A stretch of DNA of 64,000 nucleotides from Cellvibrio polysaccharolyticus (GCF_015182315.1 NZ_PRDL01000001.1:3742501-3806500), one strand, 5' to 3'; numbered from the stretch's first letter, positions 15,330 to 25,428 are shown. The notes: generated by a model not told the origin, from the sequence alone. Numbers and translations are program-made.

Positions 15330-17423
15330 ATGAATCTGACAACCACTATTCGTCTGTTGATTCTCGATAATTCCCGTACCGAGGCCGAGCGCCTGATCAG
15401 CATGCTGCACAATGCAGGCTGTCCGAACCGCGCGCAACATGTCGATAGTGAAGAAATTCTGGTCAAGCTGTTACAGGAACAACCCTGGGATTTACTGATC
15501 GCCAATGACCAGACCACCAATGTCAGCCCATCCGCCGCGCTTAAACAAATCCGCCGCCTCAACAAAGATGTACCGGTCATTTTATTAAATGACGACGAAT
15601 CTCCTTCAGCGGTGGTTGATGGCTTGAAGCTGGGCGCCGCCGATGTTATCCGCCTGGACGATGACCAGCACTTGCTGCTGGTGATTCAACGCGAACTGGC
15701 CAACCATGAAGCGCGCCAAAGCAAACGCAGTGCCGATCGCCGCTTCAAGGAAGCCGAGCGCCGCAGCCAGCAACTGCTCGACAGCTCCCGCGATGCCATT
15801 GCCTATGTGCAGGATGGCCTTTACTTATACGCCAACGAATCCTTTGCCGAACTTTTCGGTTACGCCGAAAAAGACGATATCGACTGCATGCCGATTATGG
15901 ATATGGTCGCCGATAAGGATCAGGAAACGCTGCGGCATTTTCTCAAGGATTTCACTCTCAAGGGCGTGGATACCGAACAAACCCAGCTGGAATTTCAGGG
16001 CCTGAAGCAGGATGGCTCGGCAACGCGCATCCAGCTGGAAGTTTCTCATGTCACTTATGACGAAGAACCCTGCATCCAATTTCTTGCCCGCGCCCGCGCT
16101 ACCGCACCGGCTGATAACGAAGCGCTTGAAGCTCGTATTAAAGAATTGAAATGGCAGGACGCGGCAACCGGTTTGTATAACCGCCAATACGCTATGGAGT
16201 TACTGGAAAAAACCATTGAGCATATTAGCGACCAGGATCATCTCAGCCTTATTTACGTTGACATCGACCAGTTTGCCGAGCGTATTCAAAATTCCGTTGG
16301 CGTTGCGCAGGGTGATCGCGTACTGGCAGATCTTGCCAAACTCTTGCAACAACACGCCAAACCGGAAGACACCCTGGCTCGCTTCAGTGACTCGGCTTTT
16401 GCCCTGATCACCGCCAATATCAATGTCGATGATGCCGTTGCCCGGGCCACAAAAATTCACAAAGCCATTGAACAGCGCATTATTGATATTGATGGCAAAA
16501 CCTTGCAGGTGAGCGCCAGCATTGGCATCTCGCTGATCAATGAAAACTCTACCAGCATCGGAACCGTTATTGAGCAAGCGCTGAGCGCCATGGAGAAAGC
16601 GCGCAGCGAAGGCGGTAACCGCGCGCTGCTGTTTGAACCGGATATTTCCGGCGATCACTCTTCAGAAAAAGAAATAATTGCGGCGGTACAACACGCACTG
16701 GATAACGACCGCTTCCGCCTGCTGTTCCAGCCGATTATCAGCCTGCGCGGTTCGGCAGAGGAGTACTACGAAGTCTTTTTGCGGATGGTGAATGAGAAAA
16801 ACGAGGAAATTTCTCCCAGTCGTTTTCTCGATAGCGCCGCCAGTATTGGTGCCACCGGCAAGATTGATCGCTGGGTGATTCTCGAATCCTTCAAGATGCT
16901 CTCGCAACACCGCGGCAAAGGCAATAAAACCCGTTTGATTATCAATTTGAGCAAACAATCGCTGTGCGATGAAACGCTGCTGCCGTGGCTTGGCGTGGCA
17001 TTTAAAGCAGCAAAATTGCCGCCCGATGCGATGGTTTTTCAGGTGCACGAAGCGGACATTACCGACCACCTTAACGCCGCCAAAGCCTTTACCGCCGGGC
17101 TGCAAAAACTGAAAACCGGTTTTTCAATCAGCAATTTCGGCTGCTCGCTGAATCCTTTTAATACCCTGAAACATGTGCCCGCCGATCTGATCAAGGTCGA
17201 TGGCTCCTTTACTCTGGATATTCAGAACAACAACGCCAACCCGGAAACCCTGATCAAGCTGATCGAACAGATTCACGAAGAAAACAAAATCACTATCGTG
17301 CCTTTTGTGGAAAACGCCAGCGTACTGTCCACCTTGTGGCAGGCCGGCGCCCATTACATTCAGGGTTTCTATCTGCAAGAACCGACCGGCAGCATGAGTT
17401 ACGATTTCAATATGGAGTCCTGA
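15330..17423 (+). CDS. fimX: FimX-type c-di-GMP receptor (REC-PAS-degenerate GGDEF-degenerate EAL)
   Basis: 697 residues from ATG 15330. Domains: pseudo-receiver (~8-125, acidic pair reduced to LILDNS and no KP lysine), PAS (~140-255), GGDEF-like (~270-430) and EAL-like (~440-690). The GGDEF motif is SDSAF (LARFSDSAFALI), so no cyclase activity is expected. The EAL motif is EVF (YYEVFLRM), as in FimX proteins, which bind c-di-GMP at high affinity without hydrolysing it. FimX acts at the cell pole to control type IV pilus assembly and twitching. It is cotranscribed with the upstream PilZ-like gene across a 207-bp gap. Its end overlaps convergent murU by 25 bp. Confidence 0.88.
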   Translation: MNLTTTIRLLILDNSRTEAERLISMLHNAGCPNRAQHVDSEEILVKLLQEQPWDLLIANDQTTNVSPSAALKQIRRLNKDVPVILLNDDESPSAVVDGLKLGAADVIRLDDDQHLLLVIQRELANHEARQSKRSADRRFKEAERRSQQLLDSSRDAIAYVQDGLYLYANESFAELFGYAEKDDIDCMPIMDMVADKDQETLRHFLKDFTLKGVDTEQTQLEFQGLKQDGSATRIQLEVSHVTYDEEPCIQFLARARATAPADNEALEARIKELKWQDAATGLYNRQYAMELLEKTIEHISDQDHLSLIYVDIDQFAERIQNSVGVAQGDRVLADLAKLLQQHAKPEDTLARFSDSAFALITANINVDDAVARATKIHKAIEQRIIDIDGKTLQVSASIGISLINENSTSIGTVIEQALSAMEKARSEGGNRALLFEPDISGDHSSEKEIIAAVQHALDNDRFRLLFQPIISLRGSAEEYYEVFLRMVNEKNEEISPSRFLDSAASIGATGKIDRWVILESFKMLSQHRGKGNKTRLIINLSKQSLCDETLLPWLGVAFKAAKLPPDAMVFQVHEADITDHLNAAKAFTAGLQKLKTGFSISNFGCSLNPFNTLKHVPADLIKVDGSFTLDIQNNNANPETLIKLIEQIHEENKITIVPFVENASVLSTLWQAGAHYIQGFYLQEPTGSMSYDFNMES

Positions 17424-18118
17424 CCCCGGGACTGGGCCTGCAACGCACTTTCAAGTTGTTGCAGGCGCTCCGGCGTTCCCACATCACTCCACCCGCCGCG
17501 ATATACCTCACCGGTCAATTGCCCCTGTTCGATAGCCAACCGCAGCACCTCAACCAATGGAAATTTGCGACGCCGCTGCGGATAGTTGGCAATTAATGAC
17601 GGCGAAATAATGCTGATACCGGCAAAGGTGAAACGCCGCTCTGCCACACCTTGCGGCGTGATTAACGCCCCGTCTTGCGGAAGAAAGAAATCACCCGCCG
17701 GGTGAAACGATGGGTTGGGCACCAGCACCAGATGACCCGCACTCGCCTCTTCCGGCACACGGGAAGATAATTCCGCGATAGCGATATCGCTCCAGACATC
17801 GCCATTAATCAGCAATATCGGCTGCTCGCCCAATAGCGGCAGCGCATATAACAGGCCACCGCCAGTTTCCAGCGGCTCGCTTTCTTCCGAATAGGCCACG
17901 TTTAAACCCCAACGGCTGCCATCACCAACAAATTGCCGGATCTGGTCGCCGAGGTAGGCAAGGTTAATCACCAGCTCGCGAATACCGGCGGCCTGCAAAT
18001 TCTCCAGGTGATATTGCAACAGGGGTTTACCGGCTACCGGAAGCAGCGGTTTTGGCAAGTGATCGGTGAGTGGGCGCATACGCTGGCCAAGGCCGGCAGC
18101 GAGAATCATGGCTTTCAA
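17399..18118 (-). CDS. murU: N-acetylmuramate alpha-1-phosphate uridylyltransferase
   Basis: 239-residue nucleotidyltransferase. The signature LAAGLGQRMRPLTDHLPKP is at the N-terminus, with the metal-binding aspartate in INGDVWSD and a C-terminal GGWSDVGTPERL. MurU converts MurNAc-1-phosphate to UDP-MurNAc in the recycling route that bypasses MurA, and so contributes to fosfomycin tolerance. The start is taken as TTG 18118, giving MKAMILAAG as in known MurU proteins; ATG 18109 three codons in is the alternative. The TTG overlaps the TGA stop of amgK, so the two are coupled. This two-gene set next to lptD is typical of Pseudomonas relatives. Confidence 0.92.
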   Translation of the reverse strand: MKAMILAAGLGQRMRPLTDHLPKPLLPVAGKPLLQYHLENLQAAGIRELVINLAYLGDQIRQFVGDGSRWGLNVAYSEESEPLETGGGLLYALPLLGEQPILLINGDVWSDIAIAELSSRVPEEASAGHLVLVPNPSFHPAGDFFLPQDGALITPQGVAERRFTFAGISIISPSLIANYPQRRRKFPLVEVLRLAIEQGQLTGEVYRGGWSDVGTPERLQQLESALQAQSRGQDSILKS

Positions 18119-19185
18119 CGAAAGACATCCTCTTCAGGCAAGTACCAGGCTTGCTGGCGAATCAGCGGCATGAGCTGCTGCTCAAACCAGAGCGAAAAAT
18201 CATCCAGCTCGGCGTAACGCCCGGCAACGCCGGTGACATAACGGATCACTCGTGGCAGGTCAGCGAGGAAATGGGATTTGCCATCACGCAGATGCACGCG
18301 AGCGAAAATACCCAGCACTTTGATATGACGTTGCAAGCCCATCCAGTCAAACCAGCGCAACCAGGTTGCCTCGTCCACCGCGGGAATAATCCCCGCCGCC
18401 ATCATCACCCGTCCGTACCCTGCCGCCCATTGATTAACCGCCTCGTCTGGCCAGTGCACATAACAGTCGCGCAACAACGATACCGGGTCATAGGTACACG
18501 GCCCCCACAAAGCACCCTGAAAATCGATCACACCGATGGTGCCATCGTTGCAGCTGATGAGATTGCGGGAATGGTAGTCGCGGTGCACCAGCACCTGAGG
18601 CTGCTCCAGCGCACTGCTTTCCAGCCGATGAAAAAGAGCCTGCAACATGTCCTGCTCACGGGCAGAGAGAGGCTTTTGCAATAAAGCCCCGACAAACCAC
18701 TCGGTGAAAATTTCCAGCTCGCGCCGCAGCAAAGGTTGATCGTAACGGGGGATAAAATCCGGTTGATCCGGACATTGCTGCAATGCCAGTAGTGCGGTCA
18801 GTGCTTCACCGTAAATACCATTGGCGGTTGCCAGCGATGGCTCAATTTGAAACTGTCGGTAGAGCAAGTTATCACCAAAGTCCTCTACCACCAGAAAACC
18901 GAGGGCAGGATCAACCGCCTGAATAGCGGGGGTATGGATATTATTTTCACGCAGGTAAGCGGCTACACGTACAAACTGTGGCGTATCTTCGGTAGCCGGA
19001 TTGGCGTCGACAACCAGCCAGTTGCGGCCTGCGACACTGACCCGGTAGTAGCGGCGGAAACCGGCTTCTTCTCCCAGCGGTTCGAGTTGTGTGGCATTCA
19101 GATCCGGTAAAAAATGCTGCTGGCACCAGTCCAGCAGCGCGCTAAAGCGGGGAGTGCGCAGGTGAGAAGCGCCGGCAAGGGTCAT
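18115..19185 (-). CDS. amgK: Anomeric MurNAc/GlcNAc kinase (aminoglycoside-phosphotransferase fold)
   Basis: 356 residues from ATG 19185, which has GAGGA 5 bases upstream; 25 further open codons upstream are ignored. It has the APH/choline kinase fold: a phosphate-loop region (EEAGFRRYYRV), catalytic VHRDYHSRNLI (H-x-D-x4-N) and metal-binding GVIDFQGALWGPCTYD. AmgK phosphorylates MurNAc (or GlcNAc) at C1 with ATP, feeding MurU. It overlaps murU by 4 bases (TTGA), is divergent from lptD, and is cytoplasmic. Confidence 0.92.
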   Translation of the reverse strand: MTLAGASHLRTPRFSALLDWCQQHFLPDLNATQLEPLGEEAGFRRYYRVSVAGRNWLVVDANPATEDTPQFVRVAAYLRENNIHTPAIQAVDPALGFLVVEDFGDNLLYRQFQIEPSLATANGIYGEALTALLALQQCPDQPDFIPRYDQPLLRRELEIFTEWFVGALLQKPLSAREQDMLQALFHRLESSALEQPQVLVHRDYHSRNLISCNDGTIGVIDFQGALWGPCTYDPVSLLRDCYVHWPDEAVNQWAAGYGRVMMAAGIIPAVDEATWLRWFDWMGLQRHIKVLGIFARVHLRDGKSHFLADLPRVIRYVTGVAGRYAELDDFSLWFEQQLMPLIRQQAWYLPEEDVFR

Positions 19186-19422
19186 GCTTTTCCTCGGGTA
19201 CAAACAGGATCGCAGCAGCGATCGGGACAACATCGCCAGCATTAACGGCGATATCAGCACAAAATGGCCATGATTCTAACCCGATAGGGGTCAGGTTCGT
19301 CAAAATGGCGATCCCATTCCGAGAGATTCATTCCAAGGCCGGGCGTATTGCAGTAGAATCCCCGCCAGTTATTTTTGTGCCTTTTTCATGCTGCATTGCC
19401 AGCCTATGTCCGAGATTGCTTA

Positions 19423-21987
19423 ATGGTTGATGCTTCACCCGGTAACCTGTTGCGCTCATCCAAGCCTGCCCGCCAGATTTTACGCCGGGGTCAACCTGTG
19501 CCTGTGAAGCCGCTGGCGTTTGTCATCGCGGCGTCCATTTGCTCGCTGCTGCCACTGCATGCCATCGCCAGCGCTTGCAGCAATCCCGAAACAGCGCGCG
19601 ACAGTGGCCTGGATTGGGTGCCCGTCGATCAGCTTACCGCCGCACAACGCGCCGCCATGCCCAATGCCTGTTGTGGTGCCTATATCGCGCCGCTGCGGAC
19701 GGATGCAGACGCCAACGCCGCTCCGGAAATGACTGCTCTGCGCGCCACCGCCGACAGCTCCGACGCCCAGCTGCAGTCCCGCATTGCCATGCAGGGGAAC
19801 GTCAGCATTACCCAGGGTTATCGCTCCATCCGTGCCGACAACGCTACCTACTCGCCCGAAACCCGCGACGCCAGCATCAGCGGCAACATTCAGTTGCGCG
19901 AGCCAGGCATGCTGTTGAAGGCAGACGAAGCCAGAGTAGATCTGGACCAGGGCAATTCCACCCTCGAAGGCACGGAGTTTGTGCTCTACCAAAGCCGGGT
20001 GCGTGGCATCGCAGACAAGCTGGAAAAATTTGGCGACCGGCTGATTCGCCTCGAAAACAGCCGTTTTACCAGCTGTGAGCCCGGTAGCAACTTATGGTCG
20101 GTGGCCGGTTCGGAAATCAAAATCCGCCCGGATGAGCATTACGGCACCGCCCGTCATATGCGACTGAACATCTTCGATGTTCCGGTACTTTACTCGCCTT
20201 ACATGCGCTTCCCGGTGGGTGATGAACGCCTCACCGGCTTCCTGTTCCCGTCCATATCTTTTGATCGTAAAACAGGCATTGACGATATCGAGGTGCCTTT
20301 TTACTGGAACATCGCACCCAACTACGACATGACACTGATGCCGCGCTACATGAGCGAGCATGGCGTGGTGTTGAATGTTGAAGGTCGCCACCTTTCAAAT
20401 CACTTTGAAAGTCTGGCCAATGTCAGCTACATGGCGGACGACAAAGGAAATTATGATGCCCGCACCCGGCAGAAAATAGAGCAAGGTCTGAAAGAGGATC
20501 ACACTGGCGAAGAGCGCTGGATGCTGAACTTCAACCAGCTGGGTGGTCGTGGTGAACGATGGGGAACGCGGATTGACTACACCGACCTCAGCGATAATGA
20601 TTACTTACTGGATCTCAACCGCAGCTCCATTGACTCCAACCGGCAGGCTTCCGTCACCCAGCGCATGGATGCCGACTATCGCACCGACAACTGGCTTTTT
20701 GGCGCGAAAGTTGAAGAGATTCGCCTGCTAACCAACTCGAACCTGCCCTACCGCGAACTGCCTCGTGTCAATGCCGATGGCCGCTACCGTTTTGGTAACT
20801 TCCAGCTCGAATTGGACAATGAATACGCTCGCTTTGACCGCAACAGTTTCTATCGCGGTAACCGGACGACGCTTATTACCGGTGAACGTTTCCGCTCGGA
20901 CTACCAGTTGAGCTGGAATAAAAACATGGTGTGGGGCTTTTTCAAACCTGCGGTGGCATGGCGAACCCTGGGCTACCAACTTGAAGATGAATCCCTGGTC
21001 AACCCGGATCGTGACGCGCCATCCTTGCACGCGCCACAAGCCAGTATTGATATGGGCCTGTATTTTGAGCGTGACAAAAACTGGTTTGGCCAGAGTTTTA
21101 CGCAGACCCTGGAACCGAGAGTTTTCTATCTTTATAGCGACCATGCCAACCACGATGATCTCTATAACCTGACCAGTGACAATCGCTATGTCAACTTCGA
21201 CACCAGCCAGCTGACCTTTACCTACAGCCAGTTGTTTCGTGACACCCGGTTTGCCGGTGGCGACCGCCTCGACGATGCCAATCAGGTATCCGTCGGGCTT
21301 TCTTCTGCCTGGATTGAGCAGAAAACCGGTGTTGAGCGCCTGCGCATGAGCGTTGGCCAGATTTTGTATATCGATGATCGTCGGGTGAGCATTTTTAGCC
21401 GCGATACCGACCAGCCGGAAAATTACGCGCAAACCTCTCCCATCGCGGCCCGACTTAGCGGCCAGTTTGGCAAAAGCGTTCGGCTTAACAGTGATCTGGT
21501 TTACGATCACCGCGAAAACCACGTGGACAGCGCCAGCGTGACCATGCGCTACATGGATGATCAATACCGCATTCTTAACCTGGGTTATCGCTATCGACGC
21601 GATCCTATTATGGCCAGCCCGCTCAACCCGAACCCGGTTGCCACCGAGCCACAAAACCAGCTGGATGCATCCGTCATCTGGCCAGTGGTCGGTCAGTGGA
21701 GCGTTATCGCCCGTACCAACTACGACTTTGAATATCAGGTGGAACTCGACACCTTCGCCGGACTCGAATACAACGATTGTTGCTACCGCATCCGGCTAAT
21801 GGCGCGTCGCTGGCTCGACTTCGACTACAGCGCCAATTTTCTGCAACGTGTGACCAGCAGCGATTATGATCGCGGCGTGTTCGTGGATATCCAGCTGAAA
21901 GGTCTCGGCAATATCAGCGAACGCGTCAGCAACCTGATGGACAAGGCTATCGTCAACTACAGTCGGCGCGAAAACGCCTTACGCTAA
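19423..21987 (+). CDS. lptD: LPS-assembly outer-membrane protein LptD
   Basis: 854 residues from ATG 19423; GTG codons at 19498 and 19504 are alternatives that would shorten the long basic N-region. A signal sequence (PLAFVIAASICSLLPLHAIA) precedes the periplasmic jellyroll (repeat strands such as NVSITQGYRSIRADNATY) and a large C-terminal beta-barrel. With LptE it inserts lipopolysaccharide in the outer leaflet. Cysteines expected for the disulfide switch are present: an N-terminal CSN, TSCEPGSNLWSV and the adjacent pair in NDCCYRIR near the C-terminus. It heads the lptD-surA-pdxA-rsmA-apaG-apaH cluster. TAGAAT (19354-19359) is a candidate -10. Confidence 0.96.
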   Translation: MVDASPGNLLRSSKPARQILRRGQPVPVKPLAFVIAASICSLLPLHAIASACSNPETARDSGLDWVPVDQLTAAQRAAMPNACCGAYIAPLRTDADANAAPEMTALRATADSSDAQLQSRIAMQGNVSITQGYRSIRADNATYSPETRDASISGNIQLREPGMLLKADEARVDLDQGNSTLEGTEFVLYQSRVRGIADKLEKFGDRLIRLENSRFTSCEPGSNLWSVAGSEIKIRPDEHYGTARHMRLNIFDVPVLYSPYMRFPVGDERLTGFLFPSISFDRKTGIDDIEVPFYWNIAPNYDMTLMPRYMSEHGVVLNVEGRHLSNHFESLANVSYMADDKGNYDARTRQKIEQGLKEDHTGEERWMLNFNQLGGRGERWGTRIDYTDLSDNDYLLDLNRSSIDSNRQASVTQRMDADYRTDNWLFGAKVEEIRLLTNSNLPYRELPRVNADGRYRFGNFQLELDNEYARFDRNSFYRGNRTTLITGERFRSDYQLSWNKNMVWGFFKPAVAWRTLGYQLEDESLVNPDRDAPSLHAPQASIDMGLYFERDKNWFGQSFTQTLEPRVFYLYSDHANHDDLYNLTSDNRYVNFDTSQLTFTYSQLFRDTRFAGGDRLDDANQVSVGLSSAWIEQKTGVERLRMSVGQILYIDDRRVSIFSRDTDQPENYAQTSPIAARLSGQFGKSVRLNSDLVYDHRENHVDSASVTMRYMDDQYRILNLGYRYRRDPIMASPLNPNPVATEPQNQLDASVIWPVVGQWSVIARTNYDFEYQVELDTFAGLEYNDCCYRIRLMARRWLDFDYSANFLQRVTSSDYDRGVFVDIQLKGLGNISERVSNLMDKAIVNYSRRENALR

Positions 21988-22004
21988 GATACAGTGAAAA
22001 AATT

Positions 22005-23318
22005 ATGATGATAAAAAATCCGCTCAAATCCCGTGCTCACCTGCTGGCTTCAGCACTGCTGGGTAGCCTGCTGCTAATGGGCATGCAAGCAGCCCAGGCA
22101 CAAACCGTGATGCTCGACCGGGTCGTAGCGATTGTTGATGACGATCTGGTGCTCGAAAGCGAACTGAACAACCGTACGCTCACTGTTGTAGAGCGGCTGC
22201 AAGCCCAATACGGACAACTCCCTCCACAAGAAGTACTGCAGCGTCAAATCCTCGAGCAGCTTGTTGTAGAGCGGGTGCAACTCCAATTGGCCAAGCGTTA
22301 CGATATTGATCCGGGCGAGGCGGAAGTTGACCAGGCCATCCAACGTATTATGCAATCCAACGGCATTACCCTGGCGGAGCTGGAAGCCGATCTGCGCCGA
22401 GAAGGCATGAGCCTTGACGCGCTGCGCAAGCAAATCAAAACCGACCTGACCATCAACCAGCTGCAACAGGGCGTGGTCAACAGCCGCATCCGTGTCACCG
22501 ATCAGGAAATTGATAACTTTCTTGCCTCTACCGACGGCAAATTTGCGACCTCGCCGGATTATCGTCTCGGCCATATTCTGATTGCCGTTTCCGGCGGTGC
22601 CGATCCGGACATGGTCAGCGCCTCGGAAAAAGAAGCGCAGGATATCTACCAACAACTGCAAAGCGGTGCTGACTTTTCGCAAATGGCCATCAGCCATTCC
22701 AACGATCAAAGCGCGCTTCAGGGCGGTGATATTGGCTGGCGCAAACTCGCCCAGCTGCCCGAGCTGTTCAGCCGTCAACTGGTCGATTTGCCGGTAGGTG
22801 GTGTATCCAAACCTTTCCGCAGTGGTGCCGGTTTTCATATCATCAAAAATATGGAGCAGCGCGGTGGTGGTGAGCAACTGGTTGAGCAAACCAAAGCCCG
22901 CCACATTCTGGTGAAAACGTCCGAAATCATGGATGACCAGCAAGCCCGTAACAAACTGCTGGCGCTGAGAACGCGCATCGAAAATGGCGAAGACTTTGCC
23001 ACGCTGGCTCGCGAAAACTCCGAAGACACCGGCTCCATGCTGTCAGGCGGTGATCTGGGTTGGGCAATGCCCGGCATGTTTGTTCCCATCTTTGAAGAGA
23101 CCATGGCGAACAGCAGTATCGGCCAAATCAGTGAGCCCTTCAAAAGCCAGTTTGGCTGGCACATCCTGCAAGTGCAGGAGCGCCGCAGCGAAGACATGAG
23201 CAACCAGATGAAACGCAACCAGGCCGCCAACCTGATTCGCTCACGCCGCTTTGATGAGGAATTCCAAATGTGGTTGACGCAAATCCGCGAAGAAGCCTAC
23301 GTAGAAGTTAAAATTTGA
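22005..23318 (+). CDS. surA: Periplasmic chaperone/peptidyl-prolyl isomerase SurA
   Basis: 437 residues with signal peptide (LLASALLGSLLLMGMQAAQA-Q). The SurA N-terminal chaperone domain (~35-150, beginning MLDRVVAIVDDDLVLESEL) is followed by two parvulin domains: residues ~175-285 (YRLGHILIAV, GGDIGWRK) and ~290-395 (KARHILVKTS, GGDLGWAMPGMF). A short C-terminal helix folds back on the chaperone domain. It escorts outer-membrane proteins, including LptD, to the BAM complex. The gene starts 17 bases after lptD. Confidence 0.97.
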   Translation: MMIKNPLKSRAHLLASALLGSLLLMGMQAAQAQTVMLDRVVAIVDDDLVLESELNNRTLTVVERLQAQYGQLPPQEVLQRQILEQLVVERVQLQLAKRYDIDPGEAEVDQAIQRIMQSNGITLAELEADLRREGMSLDALRKQIKTDLTINQLQQGVVNSRIRVTDQEIDNFLASTDGKFATSPDYRLGHILIAVSGGADPDMVSASEKEAQDIYQQLQSGADFSQMAISHSNDQSALQGGDIGWRKLAQLPELFSRQLVDLPVGGVSKPFRSGAGFHIIKNMEQRGGGEQLVEQTKARHILVKTSEIMDDQQARNKLLALRTRIENGEDFATLARENSEDTGSMLSGGDLGWAMPGMFVPIFEETMANSSIGQISEPFKSQFGWHILQVQERRSEDMSNQMKRNQAANLIRSRRFDEEFQMWLTQIREEAYVEVKI

Positions 23319-23326
23319 TACCACGG

Positions 23327-23359
23327 ATCGGTGAGCGCCACGCAACGGCGCTCACCGAT
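23327..23359 (+). terminator. Hairpin after surA
   Basis: Perfect 13-bp inverted repeat, arms 23327-23339 and 23347-23359, just past the surA stop and 131 bp before pdxA. There is no T tract, so it may stabilise or process the mRNA rather than terminate it fully. Confidence 0.5.
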
Positions 23360-23490
23360 TCAACGACATCGAATCCCGCGCGCCGTTTTAAATCGCGCCC
23401 GCCAATACAAACTGCCATTCGATCGTCGCCTGCACCTTTCACACGCCAGACATCTTTAATTCCACAATCGCCTCTTTGGTCCCGACATTC

Positions 23491-24498
23491 ATGAATACAC
23501 CCTGCTTTCGACTTGCATTAACACCGGGCGAGCCGGCCGGCATTGGCCCCGACCTGGCCATTTTGTTGGCTCAGCAGGCGCAGGATCATGAAATTGTAGC
23601 CATTGCTGATCGGCAGCTATTAGAAGAGCGCGCTGCGCTGCTCAAGCTGCCGGTTCGCTTTCGGGAAATTAATCTTGCGGACGCGCCCCGCCCGCTGGCA
23701 GCTGGTGAATTGGCCATTTTGCCCATTGCACTCACCACCGCGGCAGAGCCTGGAAAATTAAATAAAGCCAATGCCGGCTACATTTTGAAAACGCTGGATG
23801 CGGCCATTGCCGGCTGCCAAAGTGGTGCCTTTGCGGCACTGGTCACCGGGCCGGTGCACAAAGGCGTGATCAACGAAGCCGGCATTCCTTTCAGCGGACA
23901 TACGGAATATCTGGCAGAGCACACCGGTACCGACAAAGTCGTGATGATGCTCGCCACCGAAGGCCTGCGCGTTGCGCTAGCCACCACCCATTTGCCGCTT
24001 AAAGACGTTGCTGCTGCCATTAACAGCACGGAGCTTGAGCAGGTTATACGGATTTTACACAGCGATATGCAGCAGCAATTCGGTATCGCCAACCCGCGGA
24101 TTCTGGTCTGCGGCCTGAACCCGCACGCTGGCGAAGGTGGCCACATGGGTCGCGAGGAAATTGACATCATCGAACCGCTGCTGGATCGCTTGCGCCTGGA
24201 GGGGATGTTACTCGAAGGCCCTTTGCCCGCCGATACGCTGTTCACCCCCAAATACCTCGACCACGCCGATGCGGTGCTGGCGATGTATCATGATCAGGGT
24301 TTGCCGGTATTAAAATACAAAGGTTTTGGCCAGGCCGTGAATATCACGCTGGGTTTACCGATTATTCGCACCTCGGTCGACCATGGCACTGCGCTCGATC
24401 TCGCCGCAACAGGCAAAGCAAATCCCGGCAGCCTTCATACGGCACTGGCGTATGCTTTAAACATGGCGCAGGCTCGTCATTTATCTTTTACACGCTAA
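23491..24498 (+). CDS. pdxA: 4-hydroxythreonine-4-phosphate dehydrogenase
   Basis: 335 residues from ATG 23491 (MNTPCFRLALTPGEPAGIG); a TTG five codons upstream is not needed. PdxA oxidises 4-phosphohydroxy-L-threonine with NAD for pyridoxal-phosphate synthesis. Family motifs seen: TPGEPAGIGPDLA, VTGPVHKGVINEAGIPFSGHTEYLA, CGLNPHAGEGG, YHDQGLPVLKYKGFG and TSVDHGTALDLA, carrying the metal-binding His residues. It is the third gene of the conserved cluster. The Shine-Dalgarno is weak. Length is normal. Confidence 0.96.
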   Translation: MNTPCFRLALTPGEPAGIGPDLAILLAQQAQDHEIVAIADRQLLEERAALLKLPVRFREINLADAPRPLAAGELAILPIALTTAAEPGKLNKANAGYILKTLDAAIAGCQSGAFAALVTGPVHKGVINEAGIPFSGHTEYLAEHTGTDKVVMMLATEGLRVALATTHLPLKDVAAAINSTELEQVIRILHSDMQQQFGIANPRILVCGLNPHAGEGGHMGREEIDIIEPLLDRLRLEGMLLEGPLPADTLFTPKYLDHADAVLAMYHDQGLPVLKYKGFGQAVNITLGLPIIRTSVDHGTALDLAATGKANPGSLHTALAYALNMAQARHLSFTR

Positions 24499-24511
24499 AC
24501 GGTTATTGCTC

Positions 24512-25354
24512 ATGAAAAACCAAGGTAACGCAGAGTCCTCTCATCGCGCCCGCAAACGCTTCGGTCAAAACTTTCTTATTGATCAGGGCATTATCCGCGA
24601 TATCGTCCGCGCTATTCACCCTCGCAATAGCGACCACCTGGTAGAAATTGGCCCGGGCAAAGGCGCTATTACTGAACAGCTGGCGGCGCAGTGCGATCAC
24701 CTGAGCGTGATTGAGCTGGACCGGGATCTGGTACCCTGGCTGAAAGTAAAATTTGAAAAACATCCAGGCTTTCAATTGTTCCAGGCCGATGCCCTGGCTT
24801 TTGATTTTGCGCAACTGATTACTGACGACACACCGCTGCGTATTGTTGGCAACCTGCCTTACAACATTTCCACACCGTTGATTTTTCACTTGCTAAGTTA
24901 CGCCGGCAAAGTGCAGGACATGCATTTTATGCTGCAAAAAGAAGTGGTAAAACGCATGGCGGCACTACCGGGCGAAAGCGCCTACGGCCGCCTCGGTATT
25001 ATGGTGCAATATTTTTGCGAGGTGGAAGCGCTGTTCGAAGTGCCGCCAACCTCGTTTGACCCGGCACCCAAAGTCGATTCAGCCATCGTCCGGCTTACGC
25101 CCTACAAAACCTTGCCCTACCCGGCTAAAAATCTCAAAGTGTTTGAAAAGCTGGTCAATCTGTCTTTTCAACAGCGCCGCAAAACCCTGCGCAATTCACT
25201 AAAAAACGCATTGTCCACCGAGGTGATTGCAAGTCTGCCGGTCGACACCGGCGTCCGGGCTGAAACCTTATCCCTGGAAACGTTTGTCACCTTGAGCAAC
25301 CTGCTTAGCGAAGAACATTTTTCGGGCGCCACGCCAAAAAGTGAAGCCAACTGA
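24512..25354 (+). CDS. rsmA: 16S rRNA (adenine1518/1519-N6) dimethyltransferase RsmA/KsgA
   Basis: 280 residues from ATG 24512. It dimethylates two adjacent adenines in the 3'-terminal hairpin of 16S rRNA during late small-subunit assembly. SAM-dependent methyltransferase motifs: RKRFGQNFLID, EIGPGKGAIT (SAM loop), VIELDRDLV and the catalytic NLPYNIS. The C-terminal helical domain ends in VTLSNLLSE. It starts 13 bases after the pdxA stop, in the usual pdxA-ksgA-apaG order. Confidence 0.97.
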   Translation: MKNQGNAESSHRARKRFGQNFLIDQGIIRDIVRAIHPRNSDHLVEIGPGKGAITEQLAAQCDHLSVIELDRDLVPWLKVKFEKHPGFQLFQADALAFDFAQLITDDTPLRIVGNLPYNISTPLIFHLLSYAGKVQDMHFMLQKEVVKRMAALPGESAYGRLGIMVQYFCEVEALFEVPPTSFDPAPKVDSAIVRLTPYKTLPYPAKNLKVFEKLVNLSFQQRRKTLRNSLKNALSTEVIASLPVDTGVRAETLSLETFVTLSNLLSEEHFSGATPKSEAN

Positions 25355-25428
25355 AGCAGTAAACAGCATTAACAGCACTGCCCGGTATGGCGCTAAAGCG
25401 GTACCGGATGTGTCAGGCAGGCAACATC

